Assembly: GCF_009176975.1 (NCBI RefSeq)
Contig: NZ_WEZG01000002.1
Location: 434,001-498,000, forward strand
DNA from: Aureimonas psammosilenae
GTDB lineage: Bacteria; Pseudomonadota; Alphaproteobacteria; Rhizobiales; Rhizobiaceae
Length of the DNA: 64,000 bases
Direction: 5' to 3'
In this document: positions 27,977 through 36,384 of the stretch, in pieces
Layout: every line of letters begins with the position of its first letter
Numbering within the stretch: the stretch's first letter is position 1
Program-made: the position numbers and the translations under genes
The notes under the pieces: model-generated
The model's input: only the letters and a program-made list of their open reading frames with translations
Database searches by the model: none
Told to the model about the DNA's origin: nothing

Positions 27977-28159
27977 CATCGCTGCCGGCTGGTCAAGCTT
28001 TCAGTTGACTGAGCACCGCAAGGTTTGGCACCATCCTGAGTGGTGAAGGACAGGGCGAGTTCGGTTCCGGGAATGAGCTTTCTCGGGGGAGGGCCGGACG
28101 GCGATCGCCGGTCGGATCTGTTCTGGCGTACCCCTTTCGAGGGCGAGGCTTCTGGGAGG

Positions 28160-29431
28160 ATGGCTGTGACCTATGGCTTGAAGTCTGCGCTTCTCGCGAG
28201 CGTGATGTGCTTGGCGTCCGTTTCCGGTGCGCTCGCCGACGAGGTTGCCGTCGCTTCCGGCTCCGTCGGCACCGACATCCAAGAGCTTCAGGAGGCCGGA
28301 AAGCGCTTCCAGGAACAAACCGGCCACACGCTGAAGGTCGTGAATATGCCGGCCTCTTCCACCGACCAGTTCGGCCAGTATCGGCTTTGGCTCGCGGCCG
28401 GGAATGCGGATATCGACGTTTACCGCACGGACGTGATCTGGGCGCCGCAGCTTGCCGAGCATTTCATCGACCTGAAGCCGCTTCTCGGCGATGTGGTCTC
28501 CAAGCATTTTCCGGCGGTGATCGAGAGTCAGACGGTGGACGGCAAGCTCGTCGCCCTGCCGACCTGGGCCGATGCGCCGGCGCTCTACTACCGCAAGGAT
28601 CTTCTGGAGAAATACGGCAAGGAACCGCCGAAGACGTGGTCCGAGCTCGCCGCGACGGCCAAGGAGATTCAGGACAAGGAGCGGGCCGGCGGCGCGAGCG
28701 ACCTGTGGGGCTACCTGTTCCAAGCAGCGCCGTATGAAGGACTGACCTGCAACGCCCTGGAATGGATCGCCTCGTCCGGCGGTGGGCGGATCGTCGAGCC
28801 GGACGGCACGATCTCGATCAACAACCCGAAAGCCGCCGCCGCCATCGACGCGGCCAAGTCTTGGATCGGAACCATCTCACCGCCCGGAAGCCTCGCCTAC
28901 AAGGAAGAGGATGCGCGCGGCGTTTGGCAGACGGGCAAGGCGGTGTTCATGCGCAACTGGCCTTATGCCTATGCGCTCGGCAACGGTGGCGACAGCGCCA
29001 TCAAGGGCAAGTTCGACGTCGCGCCTTTGCCGGCCGGAGAGGGCGGCTCATCTTCCGCGACCATCGGCGGCTGGAACGTCGCCGTGTCGAAATATTCGAA
29101 GCACCAGGACGCGGCGGTGGCCTTCGTGAAATTCTGGACCTCGGAAGAGGAGCAGAAGATCCGCGCGCTCGGCAATTCGCGGTTGCCGACCGTTCCGTCC
29201 CTCTACGAAGACGCCGAGATCAAGGAAAAGCAGCCCTTGATCGCGCGCTGGCAGGAAGTCTTCCTCGCCGCCGTACCGCGCCCCTCGGCACCGACCAAGG
29301 CGAAATACAACGAGACATCCAGCGAGTTCTGGACGGCGGTCAACAACACCCTGGCGGGCAATGGCGACGCGGCGTCGAACTTCAAGCGCCTCGACGCCAA
29401 GCTGAAGCGCTTGAAGGGCAAGGAATGGTGA
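28160..29431 (+). CDS. thuE: Alpha-glucoside (trehalose/maltose/sucrose) ABC substrate-binding protein, ThuE-like
   Basis: This periplasmic binding protein starts an importer operon. It has a signal peptide (LKSALLASVMCLASVSGALA then DE) and the extracellular solute-binding family 1 body: QEAGKRFQEQTGHTLKVVNM, DIDVYRTDVIWAPQLAEHFI, WADAPALYYRKDLLEKYG, GVWQTGKAVFMRNWPYAY. ATG at 28160 directly abuts GGGAGG, so the GTG at 28166 (seven bases after GGAGG) may be the true start; both leave the signal peptide intact. The substrate is inferred from the permease and GH13 neighbours. Confidence 0.87.
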   Translation: MAVTYGLKSALLASVMCLASVSGALADEVAVASGSVGTDIQELQEAGKRFQEQTGHTLKVVNMPASSTDQFGQYRLWLAAGNADIDVYRTDVIWAPQLAEHFIDLKPLLGDVVSKHFPAVIESQTVDGKLVALPTWADAPALYYRKDLLEKYGKEPPKTWSELAATAKEIQDKERAGGASDLWGYLFQAAPYEGLTCNALEWIASSGGGRIVEPDGTISINNPKAAAAIDAAKSWIGTISPPGSLAYKEEDARGVWQTGKAVFMRNWPYAYALGNGGDSAIKGKFDVAPLPAGEGGSSSATIGGWNVAVSKYSKHQDAAVAFVKFWTSEEEQKIRALGNSRLPTVPSLYEDAEIKEKQPLIARWQEVFLAAVPRPSAPTKAKYNETSSEFWTAVNNTLAGNGDAASNFKRLDAKLKRLKGKEW

Positions 29432-29453
29432 ACGCTCTTCGGGGATAGCCACC

Positions 29454-30452
29454 ATGGCCATGACCTCCGCCGAACGGCCGAGAGCGTCCGACGCGCAGAT
29501 CGATCTGGCGGCAGGCGCGGGGCGCTCGCAGTTGCGGGCGCAACGTATCCGCTCGGCTTGGCTCTTCCTTCTGCCGATGCTGCTCGTTCTGGCGGCGGCC
29601 GCCGGTTGGCCGCTGGTGCGCACGATCTGGTTTTCCTTCACTGACGCCAAGCTTTCCTCGCTCGGGGAGGCAGCCTTCGTCGGCTTCACCAACTATCTCG
29701 AATATGTCGATTACGGCGACGGAACCGGCGAGTATTTCGGACTTCTCGCCGAGCCCGGCTGGTGGAACGCGGTGTGGAACACCGTCTACTTCACCCTCGT
29801 CTCGGTGGCGCTCGAAACCGTGTTCGGCCTCGTCGTCGCCCTGGTCCTGAACGCCGAGTTCAAGGGGCGTGGTCTCGTGCGCGCCGCCGTTCTGATCCCC
29901 TGGGCGATCCCGACCGTTGTTTCGGCCAAGATGTGGGCCTGGATGATGCACGACCAGTTCGGCATCTTGAACGACATGCTGATGCGGATCGGTCTCATCG
30001 CAGCGCCGATCGCCTGGACCGCCAATCCCGACACCGCCATGTGGGCGGTCATCATCGTGGACGTTTGGAAGACGACGCCCTTCATGGCGCTTCTGATCCT
30101 GGCGGGCCTTCAGATGGTGCCGGGCGATATCTACGAAGCGGCGAAGATCGACGGCGTCCATCCGGTCAAGGTGTTCTGGAAGGTGACGCTGCCGCTGATC
30201 CGCCCCGCGCTGATGGTCGCGATCATCTTCCGGGCGCTGGACTCGCTTCGCGTTTTCGATCTCATCTATGTGCTGACCCCGGCGAACGATCAGACCAAGA
30301 CCATGTCAGTCTTCGCGCAGGAAAACCTCTTCCAGTTCGACCAGTTCGCCTACGGGTCCGCGTCCTCGACTCTTCTGTTCCTGACCATCGCCTTCATCAC
30401 CATCGCTTACATCAAGATCGGCCGGGTCGATCTCGGCTCGGAAGGGCGGTGA
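29454..30452 (+). CDS. thuF: Sugar ABC permease, ThuF-like
   Basis: The 332-residue protein has an N-terminal cytoplasmic stretch and six or more membrane helices. The EAA loop reads EAAKIDGVHPVKVFWKVTLP, which contacts the ATPase; VRAAVLIPWAIPTVVSAKMW is typical of the trehalose/maltose group. It starts 22 bases after the binding-protein gene and forms a heterodimer with the next product. Confidence 0.9.
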   Translation: MAMTSAERPRASDAQIDLAAGAGRSQLRAQRIRSAWLFLLPMLLVLAAAAGWPLVRTIWFSFTDAKLSSLGEAAFVGFTNYLEYVDYGDGTGEYFGLLAEPGWWNAVWNTVYFTLVSVALETVFGLVVALVLNAEFKGRGLVRAAVLIPWAIPTVVSAKMWAWMMHDQFGILNDMLMRIGLIAAPIAWTANPDTAMWAVIIVDVWKTTPFMALLILAGLQMVPGDIYEAAKIDGVHPVKVFWKVTLPLIRPALMVAIIFRALDSLRVFDLIYVLTPANDQTKTMSVFAQENLFQFDQFAYGSASSTLLFLTIAFITIAYIKIGRVDLGSEGR

Positions 30453-30456
30453 CGCG

Positions 30457-31281
30457 ATGAAGGCTTTGAAGACCGCAGGCTTCTATCTTCTGGTCGCCGT
30501 CATCGTCTTCCAGGCGGTGTTTCCGTTCTACTACGCGGTGATGACTTCGTTCAAAATGGGCTCGTCGCTTTTCGCGATCGACTATATTCCGAAAGCCTTT
30601 TCACTCACGAACTACCAGGCGGTGCTCGGCGGCGGCGCCTTTCCGCGAAACTTCCTGAACTCCGTCGTGGTCGCGGCGGCGGTCGTGGCCTTGTCGATGC
30701 TGCTTGGGCTGACGGCGGCCTTCGCCTTATCGCGCATCTCGTTCCGGGGGCGGGGGCTGCTGCTGCTCACCGTTCTGTCGGTGTCGATGTTTCCGCAGAT
30801 CGCGGTGCTGGCGGGTCTCTTCGAGATCATTCGGGCGCTCGGCATCTACAACACGCCGTTCGCGCTGATCTTCTCCTACATGATCTTCACGCTGCCCTTC
30901 ACGGTCTGGGTGCTGACGACCTTCATGCGCGACCTGCCGATCGAGATCGAGGAGGCGGCGATCGTCGACGGGGCGTCTCCCTGGACGATCATCGTGAAGG
31001 TGTTCCTGCCCTTGATGTGGCCGGCCTTGGTGACGACCGGGCTCCTCGCCTTCATCGCCGCGTGGAACGAGTTCCTCTTCGCGCTGACCTTCACCTCCGG
31101 CGACGATCAGCGCACCGTGCCGGTCGCGATCGCGCTTTTGTCCGGCGCGACGTCCTTCGAAATTCCCTGGGGCCTCATCATGGCGGCGTCGATCATCGTG
31201 ACGGTGCCGCTGATCGCCCTGGTGCTCGTGTTCCAGCGCAAGATCATTTCCGGCCTCACCGCCGGCGGCGTCAAAGGGTAG
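30457..31281 (+). CDS. thuG: Sugar ABC permease, ThuG-like
   Basis: The 274-residue MalG-type permease has six membrane segments and the EAA loop EEAAIVDGASPWTIIVKVFL. FIAAWNEFLFALTFTSGDDQ and the end SGLTAGGVKG are typical of the class. It begins four bases after thuF, so the two are translationally linked. Confidence 0.92.
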   Translation: MKALKTAGFYLLVAVIVFQAVFPFYYAVMTSFKMGSSLFAIDYIPKAFSLTNYQAVLGGGAFPRNFLNSVVVAAAVVALSMLLGLTAAFALSRISFRGRGLLLLTVLSVSMFPQIAVLAGLFEIIRALGIYNTPFALIFSYMIFTLPFTVWVLTTFMRDLPIEIEEAAIVDGASPWTIIVKVFLPLMWPALVTTGLLAFIAAWNEFLFALTFTSGDDQRTVPVAIALLSGATSFEIPWGLIMAASIIVTVPLIALVLVFQRKIISGLTAGGVKG

Positions 31282-31292
31282 GGTGCAGGCAG

Positions 31293-32390
31293 ATGGCCGA
31301 TCTGAAGCTGACCAATGTCCGCAAGACCTTCGGTGCGGTGGATGTCATCAAGGGCGTCGATCTCGACATCCGGTCGGGCGAGTTCATCGTGTTCGTCGGC
31401 CCGTCCGGCTGCGGCAAGTCCACGCTTCTGAGGCTGATCGCGGGGCTGGAGGAGATTTCGGGCGGCACCTTCGCCATCGACGGACAGGTGGTGAACGGCT
31501 TGCCGCCGGCCCAGCGCGGCATCGCGATGGTGTTCCAGTCCTATGCGCTTTATCCGCATATGACCGTCTACCAGAACATGGCTTTCGGTCTGACGCTCGC
31601 CAAGGCCGACAAGGGCGAGGTGGACCGGCGCGTGCGCCGCGCCGCCGAGATGCTGCAACTGACGCAATATCTTGACCGCCTGCCCAAGCAGCTATCGGGC
31701 GGCCAGCGCCAACGCGTCGCCATCGGCCGCGCCATCACCCGCGATCCGAAGGTCTTCCTGTTCGACGAGCCACTGTCCAACCTCGATGCCGCGCTCCGCG
31801 TCGCGACCCGCATCGAGATCGCCAAGCTCCATGAAACCATGCCGACCACGACGATGATCTATGTCACCCACGATCAGGTGGAGGCGATGACGCTCGCCGA
31901 CCGGATCGTGGTGTTGAACGGCGGCAAGGTCGAGCAGGTGGGGGCGCCGATGGAACTCTACCATCACCCCGAAAACCTCTTCGTCGCCGGCTTCATCGGC
32001 TCGCCCGCCATGAACTTCGTGGCAGCCCGTATCGGCGACGGCCGAACGGTGGAACTGAATGATGGTGCGAAGGTCGCGGCTTCGGTGGAACTGCCGGCCG
32101 GTGCGAGGCAGGGCAAGGTCACGCTGGGCGTCCGCCCCGAAGACCTGGCGCTCTCCGACGGACCGGGACTGTTTTCGGGAACGGTCGATCTCGTGGAGAA
32201 GCTCGGCGAGGTGACATTGATCTATGTGGATATCGGAGCGGGCGAGCCGATCGTCGCCAAGCTCGATGGCGAAAGCCGGATCAAGCGCGGCGAGAGGGTT
32301 TCGCTGTCCGCCGACCCCGACGACCTGCACGTCTTCGGAGAGGACGGACGCTCCTTCCGCCGCTCGCGCCTTGGCGCGATGGTGGCTTGA
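31293..32390 (+). CDS. thuK: Sugar ABC importer ATPase, ThuK/UgpC/MalK-like
   Basis: The 365-residue ATPase has Walker A GPSGCGKSTLLR (near 36-47), Q-loop MVFQSYALYPHMT, signature LSGGQRQRVAIGRAI, Walker B VFLFDEPLSNLDAALR and the H-loop VTHDQVEAMTLADRI. The C-terminal third is the regulatory OB-like TOBE domain (LGVRPEDLALSDG). The ATG at 31293 is right for the family; the longer frame runs back into thuG. It ends the four-gene operon. Confidence 0.93.
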   Translation: MADLKLTNVRKTFGAVDVIKGVDLDIRSGEFIVFVGPSGCGKSTLLRLIAGLEEISGGTFAIDGQVVNGLPPAQRGIAMVFQSYALYPHMTVYQNMAFGLTLAKADKGEVDRRVRRAAEMLQLTQYLDRLPKQLSGGQRQRVAIGRAITRDPKVFLFDEPLSNLDAALRVATRIEIAKLHETMPTTTMIYVTHDQVEAMTLADRIVVLNGGKVEQVGAPMELYHHPENLFVAGFIGSPAMNFVAARIGDGRTVELNDGAKVAASVELPAGARQGKVTLGVRPEDLALSDGPGLFSGTVDLVEKLGEVTLIYVDIGAGEPIVAKLDGESRIKRGERVSLSADPDDLHVFGEDGRSFRRSRLGAMVA

Positions 32391-32712
32391 GGTGTCAACA
32401 ACGCGGTCCACTCATCAGTACGGCTGCAGCACACCCATACGTGAATTTCGTGTATGGGCGGGGTGTTGATACGCTTTAGGCGTGTGTTATGTTGTCGATC
32501 GGAGGAGGTGAGGCACTTCGCCTTCGGTGGGACCGGCATTCGCGCCGGCCCCTTTGGGCTACTCGAAGATCAGTGTCAGGGTCCAGCCAAACAGTCTGAT
32601 CTCCAAGATCACCTTCCGAAGTCTCACATGCCTCACCTCCTTCCTTCGCCGAAGCATCCGGCTCCGGCGAGGGCAGCATGACCGACCCGCGTCTGCCCGT
32701 AAAGGTTGATCG
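32391..32712. other. Intergenic region with paired repeats and a small candidate ORF
   Basis: These 322 bases lie between the convergent thuK and GH13 genes. They carry a hairpin CCCATAC/GTATGGG (about 32434-32458), a 13-base inverted repeat (AGGAGGTGAGGCA near 32504-32516 and its complement near 32629-32641), a GC-rich hairpin near 32533-32551 and the small minus-strand ORF at 32559-32627. No simple terminator with a T-run was seen for thuK. Confidence 0.5.
32559..32627 (-). CDS. Small ORF, 22-residue hydrophobic/basic peptide (candidate)
   Basis: A GTG start at 32627 has an ideal ribosome site, GGAGG, eight bases upstream, and reads MRLRKVILEIRLFGWTLTLI then FE and stop. The peptide is an amphipathic basic head followed by a short hydrophobic stretch, as in small membrane-associated peptides. 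It lies 85 bases after the GH13 stop on the same strand, so it could be in that transcript. The ribosome site is part of a 13-base inverted repeat whose other copy lies about 110 bases away. I know no family for it. Confidence 0.42.
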   Translation of the reverse strand: MRLRKVILEIRLFGWTLTLIFE

Positions 32713-34350
32713 TCAGCGGTCCGTTCGATGGGTAAGGCGCAGCCATTCGTAGCCGTAGGCTGGAAGGCGCAGGAGGCAGCGCCCGTCCGCATCCGGGCGC
32801 AACTCGCCGCCGTCTTTCAGAAGATCGTGTGCTTGGGCGTCCGCCCCTATGGCATCGCCGATATCGACCGTCACCGGCCGTTCGGCGAGATTGTGAAGGG
32901 TCAGGACCGTTCCGCCCTTCCATTCAGCGCGAAGCATCAGAACGGCCGGGTCGCCGGCATCCAGAACCTCCGCCTCCGACCAGCCGATCTCGCGGCAGCC
33001 GCGCCGCACGCGGATGAGCTTCTGGATCGTGGAGAAAAGCGAGGCCGGCTGGGTACGCTGGGTTTCCGCGTTGACGAACCGATGGGTGAAGGGGCCATCG
33101 GCTTGCGGCACACGGACCCAGTTTTTCGGATCGGCGCTGGAAAAGCCGCCATGGCCGCGCCCGTTCCACTGCATCGGCAGGCGCACGGAATCCCGCTCCT
33201 TCAGGTCGAGGTTCTCGCCCATGCCGATTTCGTCGCCGTACCAGATCACCGGCGTGCCCGGCAGCGAGAGCATCAGGCTGAAACCCATGGCGATGCGCCG
33301 CTCGTCGCCGCCGAGCATCGGGGCGAGTCGTCGCCTGAGACCGCGCTCGTAAAGCTGCATGGACTTGTCGGGCCCGAAGGCGGCGAAGACCTCCGCCTTT
33401 TCCGCCGGTTCGAGGCGGCCGAGATCGATCTCGTCGTGATTGCGCAGGAACGTCGCCCATTGGCCGATCATCGGGATCTGCGGCAGGTTCTTGAGGAAGC
33501 CGGCGACCGGCGTCGCGTCACCCCGCGCGAAGGCCAGGAAGAGCTTCTGGTTGAGAGGGAAGTTGAAGATGACGTGCAGCCGGTCGCCGCTGCCGAAAAA
33601 CTCGTCCGCCTGGTCCATCGTGATGTTGGCTTCGGCGAGCAGCATCGCCTCGGCCTCCCGCCAGGACAGGAACTGCTGCAGTTCGGCGAGATAGGCATGG
33701 GGGTCCATGCCCTTTACCTTCTCCAAGTCCTCCAAGATGAAGGGCGCGGCGTCGATGCGGAAGCCTGAAACGCCGAGCGCGAGCCAGAAGCCCATGATCC
33801 GCTCGATCTCCTCGCGCACCGCCGGGTTGGCGATGTTGAGGTCGGCCTGATGCTCGTAGAAGCGGTGGAAGTAATATTCGCCGCGCTTGCGGTCATAGGT
33901 CCAGGTCGATTTCTGGACGCCGGGGAAGACGACGCCTTCTTCGGCGTTGGCGGGTTTCTCCTTCGACCAGACATACCAGTCGCCATATTTGCCGTTCGGG
34001 TCCGCGCGGCTCGCCTGGAACCATGGATGGTCGATCGAGGAATGGTTGACCACAAGGTCGACGATCACCTTCAAGCCGCGGTCCTTGGCGGCCTGCATGA
34101 AGTCCACGAACTCGCCGAGCGTGCCGTAGCGCGGATCGACGCCGTAATAGTCGGAGATGTCGTAGCCGTTGTCGCGGTTAGGCGAGGGGTAGAAGGGCAG
34201 GAGCCAGATGCAGGTCGCGCCGAGCGCTTCGATATGGTCGAGGTGATCGGCGAGGCCGCGAAAGTCGCCGACACCATCGCCATCGGAATCGAAGAAGGAA
34301 TCGACGTCGAGACAATAGATGACGGCGTTCTTGTACCAGAGATCGATCAT
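32713..34350 (-). CDS. GH13 alpha-amylase-family enzyme (trehalose synthase / alpha-glucosidase-like)
   Basis: The 545-residue protein carries the GH13 motifs: VIVDLVVNHSS, GFRIDAAPF with the nucleophile Asp, LLAEANI with the acid/base Glu, and FLRNHDEIDL with the third catalytic Asp. The N-terminal text WYKNAVIYCLDVDSFFDSDG and GDFRGLADHLDHIEALG resembles trehalose synthase. It has no maltokinase domain. It is convergent with the ThuEFGK-like importer, so it may process imported alpha-glucosides or interconvert maltose and trehalose; the specificity is open. Confidence 0.88.
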   Translation of the reverse strand: MIDLWYKNAVIYCLDVDSFFDSDGDGVGDFRGLADHLDHIEALGATCIWLLPFYPSPNRDNGYDISDYYGVDPRYGTLGEFVDFMQAAKDRGLKVIVDLVVNHSSIDHPWFQASRADPNGKYGDWYVWSKEKPANAEEGVVFPGVQKSTWTYDRKRGEYYFHRFYEHQADLNIANPAVREEIERIMGFWLALGVSGFRIDAAPFILEDLEKVKGMDPHAYLAELQQFLSWREAEAMLLAEANITMDQADEFFGSGDRLHVIFNFPLNQKLFLAFARGDATPVAGFLKNLPQIPMIGQWATFLRNHDEIDLGRLEPAEKAEVFAAFGPDKSMQLYERGLRRRLAPMLGGDERRIAMGFSLMLSLPGTPVIWYGDEIGMGENLDLKERDSVRLPMQWNGRGHGGFSSADPKNWVRVPQADGPFTHRFVNAETQRTQPASLFSTIQKLIRVRRGCREIGWSEAEVLDAGDPAVLMLRAEWKGGTVLTLHNLAERPVTVDIGDAIGADAQAHDLLKDGGELRPDADGRCLLRLPAYGYEWLRLTHRTDR

Positions 34351-34436
34351 CGTGGATTCGTCCTCGTTCGCTCAACACGAACTAGGGCGGAATGTCGCGG
34401 CCGCTATCGCGACGGTCCGCGCGGTGGGCCCTCGGA

Positions 34437-34922
34437 TCAATTCGAGATGATGAGAAGTCCGAGATAGCAGCCGACAACCAGAAGAAGCGCCCGGAAGGCC
34501 AGCACCACGAGCCGGTACTTGGCTTGGCAGATCGCGGCCAACGTCGCGGTGCTTTTCAGGAGGTCCGCTTCGATAAAGGCGTGATCCCCTTGCGCGCGCG
34601 CCGTGCTGAGGGTGTTGCCGGCTTCCGGCCATGCACCCCAGTAGAACACGCTGCCGCTCGGGCGGCGCCGGGGCAGCACCACGCAGATCGCCGCGCAAAG
34701 CGTCGTCACCAGCGAGGCGAGGAGAAGCAGCGTCACCGGCAGCTTGATTGGGTCGGCCAGGACGAAATTGTGGAAGTTCAGCGCCTTGCGCGTTTCCGTC
34801 GACCAGATCAGGAGCGCCAGAACGAAGGTGAAGATCGTCGCGGCCTTCTGATCCGCGACCTTGATCTGGTCGGCGAAGATGCGGTTGGCGTCGAGCAAAT
34901 GCTGGATGAAGGGATCTGGCAT
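34437..34922 (-). CDS. DUF5706 / Pycsar-effector-like (PycTM) membrane protein
   Basis: The 161-residue protein has the layout of the PycTM family: an N-terminal helix with IKVADQKAATIFTFVLALLI (the conserved ADxKA at the entry to the first membrane segment), a second membrane segment ending in CVVLPRRRPSGSVFYWGAWP, a cytosolic middle with LLKSTATLAAICQAKYRLVV, and a last membrane segment LLVVGCYLGLLIISN. In Pycsar phage defence such proteins damage the membrane when bound by cCMP or cUMP. No nucleotide cyclase lies beside it, so its role here is unproven; it may be an orphan or do something else. It is read away from the EmrA-like gene. Confidence 0.72.
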   Translation of the reverse strand: MPDPFIQHLLDANRIFADQIKVADQKAATIFTFVLALLIWSTETRKALNFHNFVLADPIKLPVTLLLLASLVTTLCAAICVVLPRRRPSGSVFYWGAWPEAGNTLSTARAQGDHAFIEADLLKSTATLAAICQAKYRLVVLAFRALLLVVGCYLGLLIISN

Positions 34923-35153
34923 CGCCTTGGCCGGCGCGAGGAGAATGACGCTGAGGAAGTCTTGGATTAGCTTGCCGACAGAGAAACGAGAAGTCTGTTT
35001 TTCGGCAATCGCCCCCGATTTCCAACGAGATCTTTCATGCGGTGCGGCATTCGCCCGCCGCGCCCCTTTCAGCGAAGAAAGCTGGAACTATCTTCACTGA
35101 ACCGGTGAGTTCGATTTCGTTCGCCCTTCGCGACATTCTCGGAAAAAGACGCC

Positions 35154-36383
35154 ATGCCCGACGATCAGGCCCTGCCGAGCGATCAGAAGAAGACGGTCGG
35201 CGACGCGGAGGCCCCTCGTGACCGGCGCAACATCGACGACTGGCAGCGCGACGCCGTCGCCAAGGCGCGGGGCGGCGGTGAAGGGCAGGACGAAATGCCC
35301 GCCGACGAGACGGAAGATAAAACCGACGACGCTCGGCAAAAGAAGCCGTCGCTGATCCGCCGGCATCCGGTCTGGATCGTGCTCGGGCTTGTCGTTCTCG
35401 CAGCCGTGGCGGTTGCGGGCTATTTTGCCTGGCTCGTCTTCTTTCACCCCTACGAGACGACGGACGACGCCTTCGTGGACGCCCGCCAGTTTTCCGTCGC
35501 CTCCAAGGTCTCGGGCTACGTGGTGGATGTGCCGGTGACCGACAACCAGCATGTCCAGGCCGGCGACGTGATCCTGAAGATCGATCCGCGCGATTACCGG
35601 ATCGCGCTCGATCAGGCGAAGGCACAGGTGGAATCGGCCGATGCCGGCATCCGCAATGCCGAAGCACAGATTGCCGCCGCAGAGGCTTCCGTCGAGCAGT
35701 CGAAGGCGCAGATCAATTCGGCCAACGCCGCGTTGCAATTCGCGCAGGACGAAGCGTCGCGCCAGGATGCGCTTGTGAAGTCGGGGGCGGGGACCTTGCA
35801 GGCGGCGCAGCAGGCGCGCTCCAACCTCCTTCAAGCCCAAGGCAGCTTCCAGGAAGCGCAGGCGGGGTTGGCGTCGTCCTTGAAGAACGTTGCCTCGGCG
35901 CAGGCCCAAAAGGCCAATGCCGTCGCCAGCCGGCATCAGGCTGATGCCCAGGTCGAGCAGGCCGAGCAGAACCTTTATTATACGACGATCTCCGCCGCGC
36001 AGCCCGGCCGCGTGGTGCGGCTGTCGGGCGCCAAGGGACAGTTTCTCGATGCCGGCCAGAGCGTTTCCATGTTCGTGCCGGACGAGAAATGGGTGACGGC
36101 GAACTTCAAGGAAACGCAGATCACCGACATGCGGCCCGGTCAGGCGGTGGATATCACCATCGACGCCTATCCCGACCACCCGCTGAAAGGGCGGATCGAC
36201 TCCGTTCAGCCCGGTTCCGGCACGGCCTTTTCCCTGCTGCCGGCCGAGAACGCGACGGGCAACTACGTGAAGGTCACGCAGCGCGTTCCGGTGAAGATCG
36301 TGGTCGACAACTGGCCGCAGGACGTGTCCATCGGCCCCGGCATGTCGGTGGTGCCGACCGCCACCGTCCGGCCGAGGAACTGA
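35154..36383 (+). CDS. HlyD/EmrA-family membrane fusion protein
   Basis: The periplasmic adaptor of a tripartite efflux pump. The 409-residue protein has a charged cytosolic tail of about 65 residues, one membrane helix (VWIVLGLVVLAAVAVAGYFA), a lipoyl/barrel-sandwich start (ETTDDAFVDARQFSVASKVS), a long coiled-coil hairpin rich in Ala/Gln (about 145-260) and the beta-barrel region (VTANFKETQITDMRPGQAV). The next gene follows after one base and encodes the transporter. The drug or metabolite exported is unknown. Confidence 0.92.
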   Translation: MPDDQALPSDQKKTVGDAEAPRDRRNIDDWQRDAVAKARGGGEGQDEMPADETEDKTDDARQKKPSLIRRHPVWIVLGLVVLAAVAVAGYFAWLVFFHPYETTDDAFVDARQFSVASKVSGYVVDVPVTDNQHVQAGDVILKIDPRDYRIALDQAKAQVESADAGIRNAEAQIAAAEASVEQSKAQINSANAALQFAQDEASRQDALVKSGAGTLQAAQQARSNLLQAQGSFQEAQAGLASSLKNVASAQAQKANAVASRHQADAQVEQAEQNLYYTTISAAQPGRVVRLSGAKGQFLDAGQSVSMFVPDEKWVTANFKETQITDMRPGQAVDITIDAYPDHPLKGRIDSVQPGSGTAFSLLPAENATGNYVKVTQRVPVKIVVDNWPQDVSIGPGMSVVPTATVRPRN

Positions 36384-36384
36384 G

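Noticed and set aside
32454-32681. 75-residue + strand frame in the thuK-GH13 gap
   Set aside because: The composition is atypical and the frame crosses both arms of the inverted repeat and the better-supported small minus-strand ORF.
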